Below are positions 55,909 through 64,000 of a stretch of DNA of 64,000 bases, one piece after another. Numbering within the stretch: the stretch's first letter is position 1; each line of letters begins with the position of its first letter. The stretch spans positions 1-64,000 of the forward strand of contig NZ_BALM01000024.1 in NCBI RefSeq assembly GCF_000614975.1, read 5' to 3'. This DNA comes from Shewanella marina JCM 15074 (GTDB lineage: Bacteria; Pseudomonadota; Gammaproteobacteria; Enterobacterales; Shewanellaceae). The position numbers and the translations under genes are program-made. The notes under the pieces are model-generated. The model was given only the letters and a program-made list of their open reading frames with translations, searched no databases and was not told where the DNA came from.

Positions 55909-57771
55909 ATGGCCTTATTGCAGATTGCAGAGCCCGGTCAAAGTGCCGCGCCACACCAACATAGACTTGCTGTCGGTATTGATTTAGGTACCACCAATTC
56001 ACTGGTTGCCGCTGTTAGAAGTGGTGAAGCCATCACATTGACAGATGTTGAACAACGTCACGCAATACCTTCTATTGTGCATTACACAGAAGCGGGTATT
56101 GAGGCTGGTTATCTTGCTGAACAAGCATCAGCAAAAGATCCACAGAATACTATCGTTTCTGTAAAACGTTTTATGGGTCGCAGCTTAGCTGATATTCAAG
56201 CACATTATAGTAATTTGCCTTACCTTTTAAGTGAGAGCGAAAATGGTTTACCTATTTTTGCTACGCCTCAAGGTCAAGTCAACCCAGTTCAAGTATCGGC
56301 AGAGATATTAAGACCTCTTGTTGAGCGCGCTGAAGCGGTTTTAGGTGGCCAACTTGAAGGTGTAGTGATCACTGTTCCTGCTTATTTTGATGATGCACAA
56401 CGTCAAGGCACTAAAGATGCTGCGGCGCTTTTGGGTGTTAAAGTCCTACGCTTACTCAACGAACCGACAGCAGCTGCAATCGCTTATGGCCTAGACTCTG
56501 CCCAAGAAGGGGTTATTGCTGTTTATGATCTCGGTGGTGGTACTTTTGATATCTCGATTTTACGCTTAAATCGTGGTGTATTCGAAGTATTGGCAACGGG
56601 TGGTGATTCTGCCTTAGGCGGTGATGATTTTGACCATATGTTGGTCGATTATTTGATTGAACAATGGCAGGTGACTGAATTAAATAGCCAAGAACGACGT
56701 CAAATTCTTATTGAAGCCCGTCGTGTGAAAGAGGCTTTAACTGCTGTTGATACGGTTGAAGCTGTATTGACTCGCGCAGATAACAGCGTTTGTCAGCATA
56801 CGGTTACCAAAGCTTTATTTGAACAGTTAATTCAACCGCTAGTTAAAAAGACCATTGCCAGTTGCCGCCGCTCATTACGTGATGCCGGTGTGACCACTGA
56901 TGAAGTGTTGGAGACTGTTATGGTGGGCGGTTCAACTCGCGTGCCATTAGTGCGAGAGTTGGTTGCAGAGTTCTTTGGAAAACCAGCATTAACTTCAATC
57001 GATCCTGATCGCGTAGTGGCATTAGGTGCTGCTATCCAAGCTGATATCTTGGTGGGAAATAAGCCTGACTCGGATTTATTACTACTTGATGTGATCCCAC
57101 TGTCGCTGGGTATTGAAACCATGGGCGGCTTAGTCGAAAAAGTCGTATCTCGTAATACCACTATTCCTGTTGCCCGTGCGCAAGAGTTTACGACCTTCAA
57201 AGATGGTCAAACTGCAATGGCATTTCACGTGGTACAAGGTGAACGTGAACTCGTTGATGATTGCCGTTCATTAGCGCGTTTTACTTTAAAAGGTATTCCA
57301 CCATTGGCTGCTGGTGCAGCCCATATTCGTGTGACTTTCCAAGTCGATGCCGATGGTTTATTAAGTGTGACGGCGATGGAAAAATCCACCGGCGTGCAGT
57401 CTAGCATTCAAGTGAAGCCTTCTTTCGGTTTATCTGATACCGAAATTACGACTATGCTAAAAGACTCAATGCACAACGCTAAAGATGATATTAGCCGTCG
57501 TATGCTAGCGGAACAAAAAGTTGAAGCAGCGAGAGTATTAGAGTCGCTAAATTCGGCTTTGCTAAAAGATGGTGAATTGTTATCTAGTGATGAACGTTTA
57601 GCTATTGATAATGCAATGGCTAGCTTAGCTCAAACTGCTGCTGAAGATGACGCAGATGCGATTACGAAAGCGATTGAAGCGGTAGATAAGCAAACCCAAG
57701 ATTTTGCAGCTCGCAGAATGGACAACTCAATCAGGGCAGCCTTAAAAGGCCAGTCTGTTGATAATATATAA
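55909..57771 (+). CDS. hscA: Hsp70-type chaperone HscA
   Basis: 620 residues from the ATG at 55909 ([36 protein letters not shown]), matching E. coli HscA; an in-frame ATG seven codons earlier is not needed. Nucleotide-binding motifs [27 protein letters not shown] and [12 protein letters not shown]; substrate-binding region from about residue 390. Specific for IscU. Followed closely by fdx. Confidence 0.97.
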   Translation: MALLQIAEPGQSAAPHQHRLAVGIDLGTTNSLVAAVRSGEAITLTDVEQRHAIPSIVHYTEAGIEAGYLAEQASAKDPQNTIVSVKRFMGRSLADIQAHYSNLPYLLSESENGLPIFATPQGQVNPVQVSAEILRPLVERAEAVLGGQLEGVVITVPAYFDDAQRQGTKDAAALLGVKVLRLLNEPTAAAIAYGLDSAQEGVIAVYDLGGGTFDISILRLNRGVFEVLATGGDSALGGDDFDHMLVDYLIEQWQVTELNSQERRQILIEARRVKEALTAVDTVEAVLTRADNSVCQHTVTKALFEQLIQPLVKKTIASCRRSLRDAGVTTDEVLETVMVGGSTRVPLVRELVAEFFGKPALTSIDPDRVVALGAAIQADILVGNKPDSDLLLLDVIPLSLGIETMGGLVEKVVSRNTTIPVARAQEFTTFKDGQTAMAFHVVQGERELVDDCRSLARFTLKGIPPLAAGAAHIRVTFQVDADGLLSVTAMEKSTGVQSSIQVKPSFGLSDTEITTMLKDSMHNAKDDISRRMLAEQKVEAARVLESLNSALLKDGELLSSDERLAIDNAMASLAQTAAEDDADAITKAIEAVDKQTQDFAARRMDNSIRAALKGQSVDNI

Positions 57772-57783
57772 GTGTAGGAAGAT

Positions 57784-58122
57784 ATGCCAAAAATCGTTTT
57801 TTTACCCCATGAAGAACTGTGTCCAGATGGGGCTGTTGTAGAAGCTGAAATCGGCGAAACTATTTTAGATGTCGCACTTCGAAATGGTATTGTGATTGAA
57901 CATGCTTGTGAAAAGTCATGTGCCTGTACAACTTGCCATGTTGTGGTTCGTGAAGGTTTTGATGAGCTAGAACCTAGTGATGAACTTGAAGATGACATGC
58001 TGGATAAAGCATGGGGTCTAGAGCCTGAAAGTCGCTTATCTTGCCAAGCCAAAGTTGTTGATTGCGATATGATTGTCGATATTCCTAAGTACACCATTAA
58101 CATGGTGAGTGAAGGTAACTAA
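57784..58122 (+). CDS. fdx: [2Fe-2S] ferredoxin Fdx
   Basis: 112 residues. Cluster cysteines in EHACEKSCACTTCHVVV (42, 48, 51) and the distal RLSCQAKV (87). Adrenodoxin-type ferredoxin that supplies electrons for cluster assembly. Last gene of the isc operon, 12 bases after hscA, followed by a strong terminator. Confidence 0.97.
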   Translation: MPKIVFLPHEELCPDGAVVEAEIGETILDVALRNGIVIEHACEKSCACTTCHVVVREGFDELEPSDELEDDMLDKAWGLEPESRLSCQAKVVDCDMIVDIPKYTINMVSEGN

Positions 58123-58137
58123 TCTGTATTGATGAAT

Positions 58138-58170
58138 AAAAGCCCTTACCTGATGGTAAGGGCTTTTTTT
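58138..58170 (+). terminator. isc operon terminator
   Basis: Stem AAAAGCCCTTACC / GGTAAGGGCTTTT with a 4-base loop and a long T run, 15 bases after fdx. Confidence 0.93.
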
Positions 58171-58300
58171 TACTTGAAATTCGGGCGCTTTTAAATTGGT
58201 AGGAATGGTACGTAAAACGTACTTTATTGGTTAAATACATTAAAACTAATTCAGCAATTGCTAAATAATGTGACATAGATCTATAACTGGTGCTGATGAC

Positions 58301-58316
58301 TGTGATGTTTATCACT
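58301..58316 (+). promoter_or_regulatory. Possible CRP-type site upstream of ndk
   Basis: TGTGATGTTTATCACT matches the CRP pattern TGTGA-N6-TCACA in nine of ten conserved positions. It lies about 92 bases before the ndk start. Position and function are not proved. Confidence 0.35.
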
Positions 58317-58408
58317 AATTGGTGTGGTTCAAGGGTAGGATTTGTAAGATAATTTGCGTATAATCCAGCGCGAATTTACTTATAATAATCTCTACAAAGG
58401 AAGCTTTT

Positions 58409-58840
58409 ATGGCTATTGAACGTACTTTTTCTATTATTAAGCCTGATGCTGTAGCAAAAAACCACATTGGTGCTATCTACAGCCGTTTTGAAACAGCAGG
58501 TCTTAAGATTGTTGCATCTAAAATGTTGCACCTATCTCAAGAACAAGCTGAAGGCTTCTATGCAGAACATAGCGAGCGTCCTTTCTTTGCAGCATTAGTA
58601 TCATTTATGACTTCTGGTCCAATTATGGTTCAAGTGTTAGAAGGCGAAAACGCAGTATTAGCGAACCGTGAAATCATGGGCGCGACTAACCCAGCTGAAG
58701 CTGCTCGTGGCACTATCCGTAGTGACTTTGCAACAAGCATCGATGAGAACGCTGTACACGGTTCTGACGCATTAGCATCTGCTGAGCGTGAAATCGCTTA
58801 CTTCTTCAGTGCAGAAGAGCTTTGCACTCGCACTCGTTAA
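58409..58840 (+). CDS. ndk: Nucleoside diphosphate kinase
   Basis: 143 residues, the standard length. [42 protein letters not shown], and the catalytic His in [22 protein letters not shown] (about 117). Balances nucleoside triphosphate pools. AAAGGAAG upstream. Commonly follows the isc operon in Shewanella-type genomes. Confidence 0.98.
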   Translation: MAIERTFSIIKPDAVAKNHIGAIYSRFETAGLKIVASKMLHLSQEQAEGFYAEHSERPFFAALVSFMTSGPIMVQVLEGENAVLANREIMGATNPAEAARGTIRSDFATSIDENAVHGSDALASAEREIAYFFSAEELCTRTR

Positions 58841-58858
58841 TTGATAACGAGTCTGTCT

Positions 58859-58883
58859 AAAGCGCCTATATGGCGCTTTTTTT
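58859..58883 (+). terminator. ndk terminator
   Basis: Stem AAAGCGCC / GGCGCTTT with an ATAT loop and a T run, 18 bases after ndk. Confidence 0.9.
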
Positions 58884-59655
58884 GTCTGTAAAATCTGTTT
58901 ATCAATTTATATTTTTATACTGTAATCAGTATAAGCTTTAAGGTAGATATGTATCTATTTACTGGTATTTACCCGTAATTCACTATTAAATCATGTCATT
59001 CAAACTATTAACATATATAACAACCAATAAATCATGAGTCTTTCAGTATAAGTATGAACTTTTTATTTTATTCATAATTTGCATATTTATTCATTATGTT
59101 GGTGGTGTACTTGTTTAATAAGCTTGCTTTATTTATCAAGATCATCTTACAAAAATGGCATTTTTCTTATTCATCATTGTTATGATGCTATTTTTATTAT
59201 CCAAAACTCATCATATGTAGATTAATAATATTAAATATCTAACTGTCATAAACTAGATTGAATTTGGAATAATGGGTATTTATTCAAAACTGTAAATATT
59301 TCATTACATTCTGCAAGCATCAAATCTAGCTTGTCGATGTGATCTGTGTCGCATTATCGTTAATTTCTAATGCAATTAAAACCTAAATTGTAACGGATAA
59401 TGTTTCAATATTGTTGTTAAAACATGGTGGTTATCTGCATAAAAAACAATATTCGTTCAAAAAGTGAGCTGCGATAGCTTTTTAGGTGGTTATTTGTTAA
59501 GTTTTTGTTTATTTATTATGGGGTTGTTGATACAAAATAAAAGATTTTCTTTTTTCGTTGTTATTGATAAGTTTATTTTTCGAGTGTGATAGTTAAATAA
59601 AAAAATAATAAACACTCGCAATTACAATAATAAAACAACAAAAAGGGAAGATTAT
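58884..59655. other. Long AT-rich gene-free stretch before the TonB receptors
   Basis: About 770 bases with no credible ORF. It is unusually long for a leader and probably holds the promoter and regulatory sites of the first receptor, but no operator can be named. Confidence 0.5.
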
Positions 59656-62367
59656 ATGATATCGCAGACCGCCGTAGCCAAAGCTGTACGTTTTGGTATG
59701 TTTGCCTTAGTTTCTACCAGCATTCCAGGGATTGCAGTAGCAGCAGAAGAAACACAAGTATCTGACAACGTAGAGCGCATTGAAGTCACTGGTTCTCGTA
59801 TCCAGCGTACGGATATGGAAACATCGTCTCCTATCACTGTGATTAGTCGTGCAGATATTGACGCATCAGGTGTAGCAACTGTATCTGATTTCGTACGTAA
59901 CCTATCACAAAACAGTTTTGGTTCGTTCCGTGATGCATCAGGTTATGGTGCAGGTCAATCATCACAATCTACAGTAAGTCTGCGTGGTCTTGGTGCTCAA
60001 CGTACATTGATTCTGATTGACGGTCGTCGTATGGGTTCATCGGTAGCGTTTGGTGGTAGTAGCCAGAACTTAAACGTTGTACCTATGGCTGCAGTTGAGC
60101 GAATCGAAGTTTTACGTGATGGTGCATCAGCTGTTTATGGTTCTGACGCGGTGGCTGGTGTAATTAACATTATCACCAAGAAAGAGTATGAAGGTGCAGA
60201 AGTCGACCTTGATCAAGGTATTACTCAGCATGGCGGAGCAGAAAGCACCAACGTACGTATGACTTTTGGTACGGTTGGTGAAAAAACCAATATTGTTGCA
60301 TCGGTTGAGTATTTCAATCGCTCGCCATTACTAGATTCAGATCGTGACTTTAGTAACACACTCTATAGTGGTTATGGTTGGCCAGGTACTGGTAGTTTTA
60401 CTCAGCAAGTATTTGATGACAAAGGTAATCCTGTTTTAGATAAAGAAGGGAAACCTACCTACGAAAAAGTTTCATTTGCAGATGATCGTTGTGGTGGTGG
60501 AAATTCACAATTAGTCATTGATCCTGAAACAGGTAACGAAACCTGTGCTTATAATGCTGCTGCAGAATCAGCAACAATGGCTGCTCAGGAACGCTTCTCT
60601 ACCTTCTTAAAAGTTGACCACCAGTTAACAGATGATATTACTTGGACTAACCGCCTAATGATGAGCCGTATTTGGACTGAAGGCCAATACGCAGCAGCAC
60701 CAAACAGCGCAGGCCCAACACTTAAATATACTGCTGAGAACGCGGCAATTTATGAAGCTACGGTATTAAAGCATGGTAATGACTATTTAAAGAGTTTATT
60801 ACAGTACGATGCTAATGGTGAATTTATCGGTACGAAGAAAGATGCCGATGGCAAATATATGGGTGATATAGCACTATTAATGCGCACTACGCCTTTAGGA
60901 CCGCGTGTTACGAGTGTTCAAGATACCGATATTAACTTCTTAACCGCACTTGAAGGTGAAGCTGATTTATTTGGTGGCATGACGTGGAGTACTGGCGCGC
61001 AGTGGATCCGCTCTGATGTTGCTTCTAATTCAACCGGTGCTGCCAATGCTAAAATCATTCAGGATATGCTAAATAATGGTGATTTAGATTATTTTGCTGC
61101 TGGTAAAGATTATGTTGAAGGCCATAACGAAGAGATGATCAAAAAAGCAGCGCATACTGCGATGTTTATGGGACGTGTACAAACCTACGGCGTGGATGGT
61201 AGTGTCAGTTTTGATGCATTTGATTTACCAGCAGGTTCAGTGCCTGTAGCGTTAGGTATTGAATGGAATCGTACTGAATACGAGAAAACATATGATGCTG
61301 TATCTAATCTAGGTGAAATTGTGGGTAGCTCTGGTGGTGATATCATCACGGGTAAGAGCCGTGAAGTACTTTCATTATCATTTGAAACCTATATCCCAAT
61401 TATTGATGGTTTAGATGTAGACTTATCTGCTCGTTTTGATGATTACAGCGATTTCGGCAGTACGTTTAACCCGAAATTAGGTATCAGTTATCGTCCTATC
61501 GATTCACTATTGTTACGTGCATCTTATGGTACGGGCTTCCGCGCACCAACATTTGATGACTTATATACTGGCCGTTCACAAACGTTCTTGTGGGCATCAG
61601 ATTGGGCAAATTGTACAGATCCTGACAAATGTGCTCGTCAGCAGTATCCTGCATACTATGAAGGTAATGAGAATCTAGACCCTGAAAAATCAACCTCTTT
61701 ATCAGTTGGTATCGTGTGGAATATCACTGACTCGTTAGATTTTGAATTGTCATATTACAACATTGAAATTGATGATGTAATTTCGACTATGGACTCACAA
61801 GATGTGTTCGATTTAGAGCGCGATGGCGTTGATGTTTCAGATATACTATTCCGTGATCCTAAAACTGGTGACGTCGATTATTTATTGCTTAAAAAGCTTA
61901 ACTTAGGTGAAATGAAGACCTCTGGTATTGATTTCAACTTACGTTACATGCTTGAAACGTCTGTCGGTGATTTTAACTTTGGTGCAGAAACTAACTACGT
62001 GATTAGTTGGGAACAAAAAACTGGACCAACCACAGAGCTTGAAGATATCGTTGGCTTAGTAGATACCCCAGAGTTCCGTGTGAACTTAAGCTCAACTTGG
62101 ACGCAAGGTGAGTGGGATGCATCATTATTTGCTCGTTATACTGATTCTCAAGAAGAAGAAGGTTATGGCAAGATTGATGCGCAGTGGATCCTTGATATTC
62201 AAGCGGGTTACTATTTACCATGGAATGCTAAAGTTAACTTAGGTATCCGTAACCTATTAGATGAGATGCCACCACTTAACGAAAACGTAGGCTTCCCATA
62301 TTATAGTACTGAACTATATGACCCAATTGGTCGTGAATACTATATTCGTTATAATCAGAAGTTCTAA
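59656..62367 (+). CDS. TonB-dependent outer-membrane receptor 1
   Basis: 903 residues. Signal peptide MISQTAVAKAVRFGMFALVSTSIPGIAVAA, then the plug: RIEVTGSRIQRTDMETSSPITVISRADID (TonB box region near the start), VSLRGLGAQRTLILIDGRRM, VERIEVLRDGASAVYGSDAVAGVINIITKK. A 22-strand barrel region follows and ends with the aromatic YYIRYNQKF. The family imports large nutrients such as oligosaccharides, peptides or iron complexes; the substrate cannot be told. It is the first of two tandem receptors and has its own terminator. Confidence 0.93.
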   Translation: MISQTAVAKAVRFGMFALVSTSIPGIAVAAEETQVSDNVERIEVTGSRIQRTDMETSSPITVISRADIDASGVATVSDFVRNLSQNSFGSFRDASGYGAGQSSQSTVSLRGLGAQRTLILIDGRRMGSSVAFGGSSQNLNVVPMAAVERIEVLRDGASAVYGSDAVAGVINIITKKEYEGAEVDLDQGITQHGGAESTNVRMTFGTVGEKTNIVASVEYFNRSPLLDSDRDFSNTLYSGYGWPGTGSFTQQVFDDKGNPVLDKEGKPTYEKVSFADDRCGGGNSQLVIDPETGNETCAYNAAAESATMAAQERFSTFLKVDHQLTDDITWTNRLMMSRIWTEGQYAAAPNSAGPTLKYTAENAAIYEATVLKHGNDYLKSLLQYDANGEFIGTKKDADGKYMGDIALLMRTTPLGPRVTSVQDTDINFLTALEGEADLFGGMTWSTGAQWIRSDVASNSTGAANAKIIQDMLNNGDLDYFAAGKDYVEGHNEEMIKKAAHTAMFMGRVQTYGVDGSVSFDAFDLPAGSVPVALGIEWNRTEYEKTYDAVSNLGEIVGSSGGDIITGKSREVLSLSFETYIPIIDGLDVDLSARFDDYSDFGSTFNPKLGISYRPIDSLLLRASYGTGFRAPTFDDLYTGRSQTFLWASDWANCTDPDKCARQQYPAYYEGNENLDPEKSTSLSVGIVWNITDSLDFELSYYNIEIDDVISTMDSQDVFDLERDGVDVSDILFRDPKTGDVDYLLLKKLNLGEMKTSGIDFNLRYMLETSVGDFNFGAETNYVISWEQKTGPTTELEDIVGLVDTPEFRVNLSSTWTQGEWDASLFARYTDSQEEEGYGKIDAQWILDIQAGYYLPWNAKVNLGIRNLLDEMPPLNENVGFPYYSTELYDPIGREYYIRYNQKF

Positions 62368-62394
62368 TATTAATTAAACTAATTAATAAATACT

Positions 62395-62424
62395 AAAAGC
62401 CAGTCCTTATGACTGGCTTTTTTT
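62395..62424 (+). terminator. Terminator of TonB receptor 1
   Basis: AAAAGCCAGTC / GACTGGCTTTT stem with a 5-base loop and a T run, about 27 bases after the stop. The 280 bases between it and the next receptor hold no gene. Confidence 0.92.
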
Positions 62425-62704
62425 ATTTTAATAATAAATCTAAATTAAAGATCGCTTTAAGTTAACTTGTTGATAAATCTAACTATGGCTGTCCATTATT
62501 ATTAACAGATGTATTAAATTGTATATATTGCGCAATAATTAAACAAATCAAATTGACTATTAGTGATTAATTTATCAGTATCTAGCCAATATTGTTTTAG
62601 ATCACAGTTTTATAGTTAGTTTTATTTCGTGAATTAATATCATTATTAGTCGTCACTTATATAAATGGATTTTAGTAATAATAAGTAGTAATAGGGAGAT
62701 AACT

Positions 62705-64000
62705 ATGAGTTCACTGACACTCACCGCTCGGGCAATTCGCAATAGTTTACTTGCAGTTGCCGCCTCAAGTACCGCTTTTGCTGGCGTAGCAATCGCTGAA
62801 GAACAAGTTGACGAAAAAGTAGAACGAATCGAAGTCACTGGTTCTCGTATTCAACGTACCGATATGGAAACATCGAGCCCAATAACCGTAGTTGATGATG
62901 CGGCAATTCGAGCGACTGGTGCATCAAGTATCGATGAAGTATTACAAAGTATTACCGCCGCTAGCGGTGCAATGACCAATCCCGGTGTGAATAATGGTTC
63001 CGGTGGTAATGCACGTATTGATCTGCGTGGTTTAGGTGCTAATCGTACCTTAGTACTCATTAACGGTCGTCGAAGTGTGGGATCTGGTACTGGCGCTGCA
63101 TCTACTGTCGATTTAAATACTATTCCAGTTGGAATGGTAGAACGTATTGAAGTGCTAAAAGACGGCGCATCAGCGGTATATGGTACTGACGCTGTATCTG
63201 GTGTGGTTAACATTATTTTAAAGCGAGATTATGAAGGTTTAGAGTTTAACTTACTGGGTGGTATTTCAGGGCATGGTGATGCAGAAGAAACTGGCTTTGA
63301 CTTAACTATGGGTACCAGTTTCGATAAGGGTAATATCGTCGTTGGCTTACAGTATTTAAAGCGTGGTGATGCAAGCCAGGCTGATAGAGACTTTTCTGAT
63401 TGCCCTGTATCTGAAGGTGCTGATGGTTTATTCTGTGGTGGTAGTTCATATGCACCTGGTGGCACCGCTTGGCTAACTCGTTATGTCGAGGGGGCCGGTG
63501 GTGATGGCTTTGATTATAATTTAATTGATGGTGAATACAAAAGGGTAGAGGAAGGTCAAGAAGGCAAGGGTACTCATCGTATGTACGGTGATAAATACCA
63601 TCCTGATGAAGTCACTAAATATAAAGGTCAAGGCGATAATAGTTGGACCGATTTCAATAATGACGACTTTTATAATTACTCAAGTTCAAGCTTCTTAAGA
63701 ACGCCAATGCAGAAAGTGAACTTTACTGCAATTGGTACTTATGAGCTGAGTGATGATGTTACCTTAATTTCTGAAACCACCTATTCTAAGCGTTGGTCAG
63801 AGCAGCAGATGGCACCACAACCAGTGTGGTTTGATTTAACTTATCAAGATTGGATGAAGCCAACTAATGCTGGCGCTGATTACCCTTATATGACTGGTGA
63901 TCAGATTTCATACGGTCGTCGAATGACTGATATCGGTAGCCGTGACTTCTCGCAGGTGGTTGATACATTCCGCACAGTGATTGGATTGGAAGGCTATTTA
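62705..64000 (+). CDS. TonB-dependent outer-membrane receptor 2 (partial, cut by window end)
   Basis: 432 codons read before the window ends; no stop is reached. ATG at 62705 with GGGAGATAAC upstream. Signal peptide MSSLTLTARAIRNSLLAVAASSTAFAGVAIA, then plug motifs RIEVTGSRIQRTDMETSSPITV, IDLRGLGANRTLVLINGRRSVG and VERIEVLKDGASAVYGTDAVSGVVNIILKRDYEG. It shares its plug entry segment almost residue for residue with receptor 1, so the two are paralogues. The substrate is unknown. Confidence 0.93.
   Translation, partial: MSSLTLTARAIRNSLLAVAASSTAFAGVAIAEEQVDEKVERIEVTGSRIQRTDMETSSPITVVDDAAIRATGASSIDEVLQSITAASGAMTNPGVNNGSGGNARIDLRGLGANRTLVLINGRRSVGSGTGAASTVDLNTIPVGMVERIEVLKDGASAVYGTDAVSGVVNIILKRDYEGLEFNLLGGISGHGDAEETGFDLTMGTSFDKGNIVVGLQYLKRGDASQADRDFSDCPVSEGADGLFCGGSSYAPGGTAWLTRYVEGAGGDGFDYNLIDGEYKRVEEGQEGKGTHRMYGDKYHPDEVTKYKGQGDNSWTDFNNDDFYNYSSSSFLRTPMQKVNFTAIGTYELSDDVTLISETTYSKRWSEQQMAPQPVWFDLTYQDWMKPTNAGADYPYMTGDQISYGRRMTDIGSRDFSQVVDTFRTVIGLEGYL

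Noticed and set aside
1..64000. CRISPR arrays, rRNA genes, prophage structural genes
   Set aside because: No regularly spaced direct repeats, rRNA-like sequence or capsid/tail genes were seen anywhere in the window.

Overview
The window is a chromosomal segment of an AT-rich gammaproteobacterium, most like a Shewanella or a close relative in the Alteromonadales. This rests on gene content and order: acs next to the CrbS/CrbR two-component pair, aroH-ppsR-ppsA, a VolA-type surface lipase, yejM-yejL-yejK, the complete trmJ-cysE-iscRSUA-hscBA-fdx-ndk run, DcaP-type porin and large TonB-dependent receptors, and a chromosomal integron. The genus is an inference; no rRNA or tRNA gene is present to confirm it.

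Layout. 0-11.4 kb: DcaP-like porin, grxA, radD, a periplasmic propeller-like protein, acetyl-CoA synthetase with its likely regulators crbS and crbR, and a YciA-type thioesterase. 11.5-16.1 kb: aroH and ppsR (both frameshifted) and ppsA, the PEP-supply and PEP-use genes. 16.2-30.6 kb: ordinary housekeeping and accessory genes (GyrI-like, HbpS-like, yciK, VolA-type lipase, sohB, DUF885 peptidase, methyltransferase, U32 peptidase, M14 peptidase) and a 0.45-kb relic bounded by 11-bp inverted repeats. 31.1-37.0 kb: an integron with an integrase gene on the minus strand, a LexA box just upstream of it, an attI region, and seven gene cassettes with seven attC sites. 37.3-41.5 kb: a catB-type acetyltransferase, a double SnoaL protein, and a very AT-rich stretch with an XRE regulator, an unrecognised 277-residue protein and two tiny signal-peptide-like ORFs. 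41.7-50.8 kb: yejM/yejL/yejK, an AI-2E-family permease (frameshifted), dihydroorotase, a QueD-like protein, an M23 peptidase and suhB. 51.0-58.9 kb: the Fe-S cluster assembly locus with tandem IscR boxes. 59.6-64.0 kb: two tandem TonB-dependent receptors, the second cut by the window end.

The integron is the main accessory system. For all seven cassettes the 7-base core at the cassette's left end is the exact reverse complement of the first 7 bases of its own attC. That fixes the cassette borders, shows that the first cassette carries two ORFs, and places the attI junction at base 32374. Three cassette products resemble phage-defence families: a SieB-like superinfection-exclusion membrane protein, a protein with a C-terminal HEPN motif (R-x4-H), and an AbiGi-like protein. 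The integrase is probably under SOS control.

A caution about the data: nine single-base deletions, nearly all in runs of two or three G/C, break eight genes, including iscA, aroH and ppsR. In each case restoring one base recovers the full conserved reading frame. This pattern fits uncorrected sequencing or assembly error better than real gene decay, so these genes should be read as probably intact in the organism.
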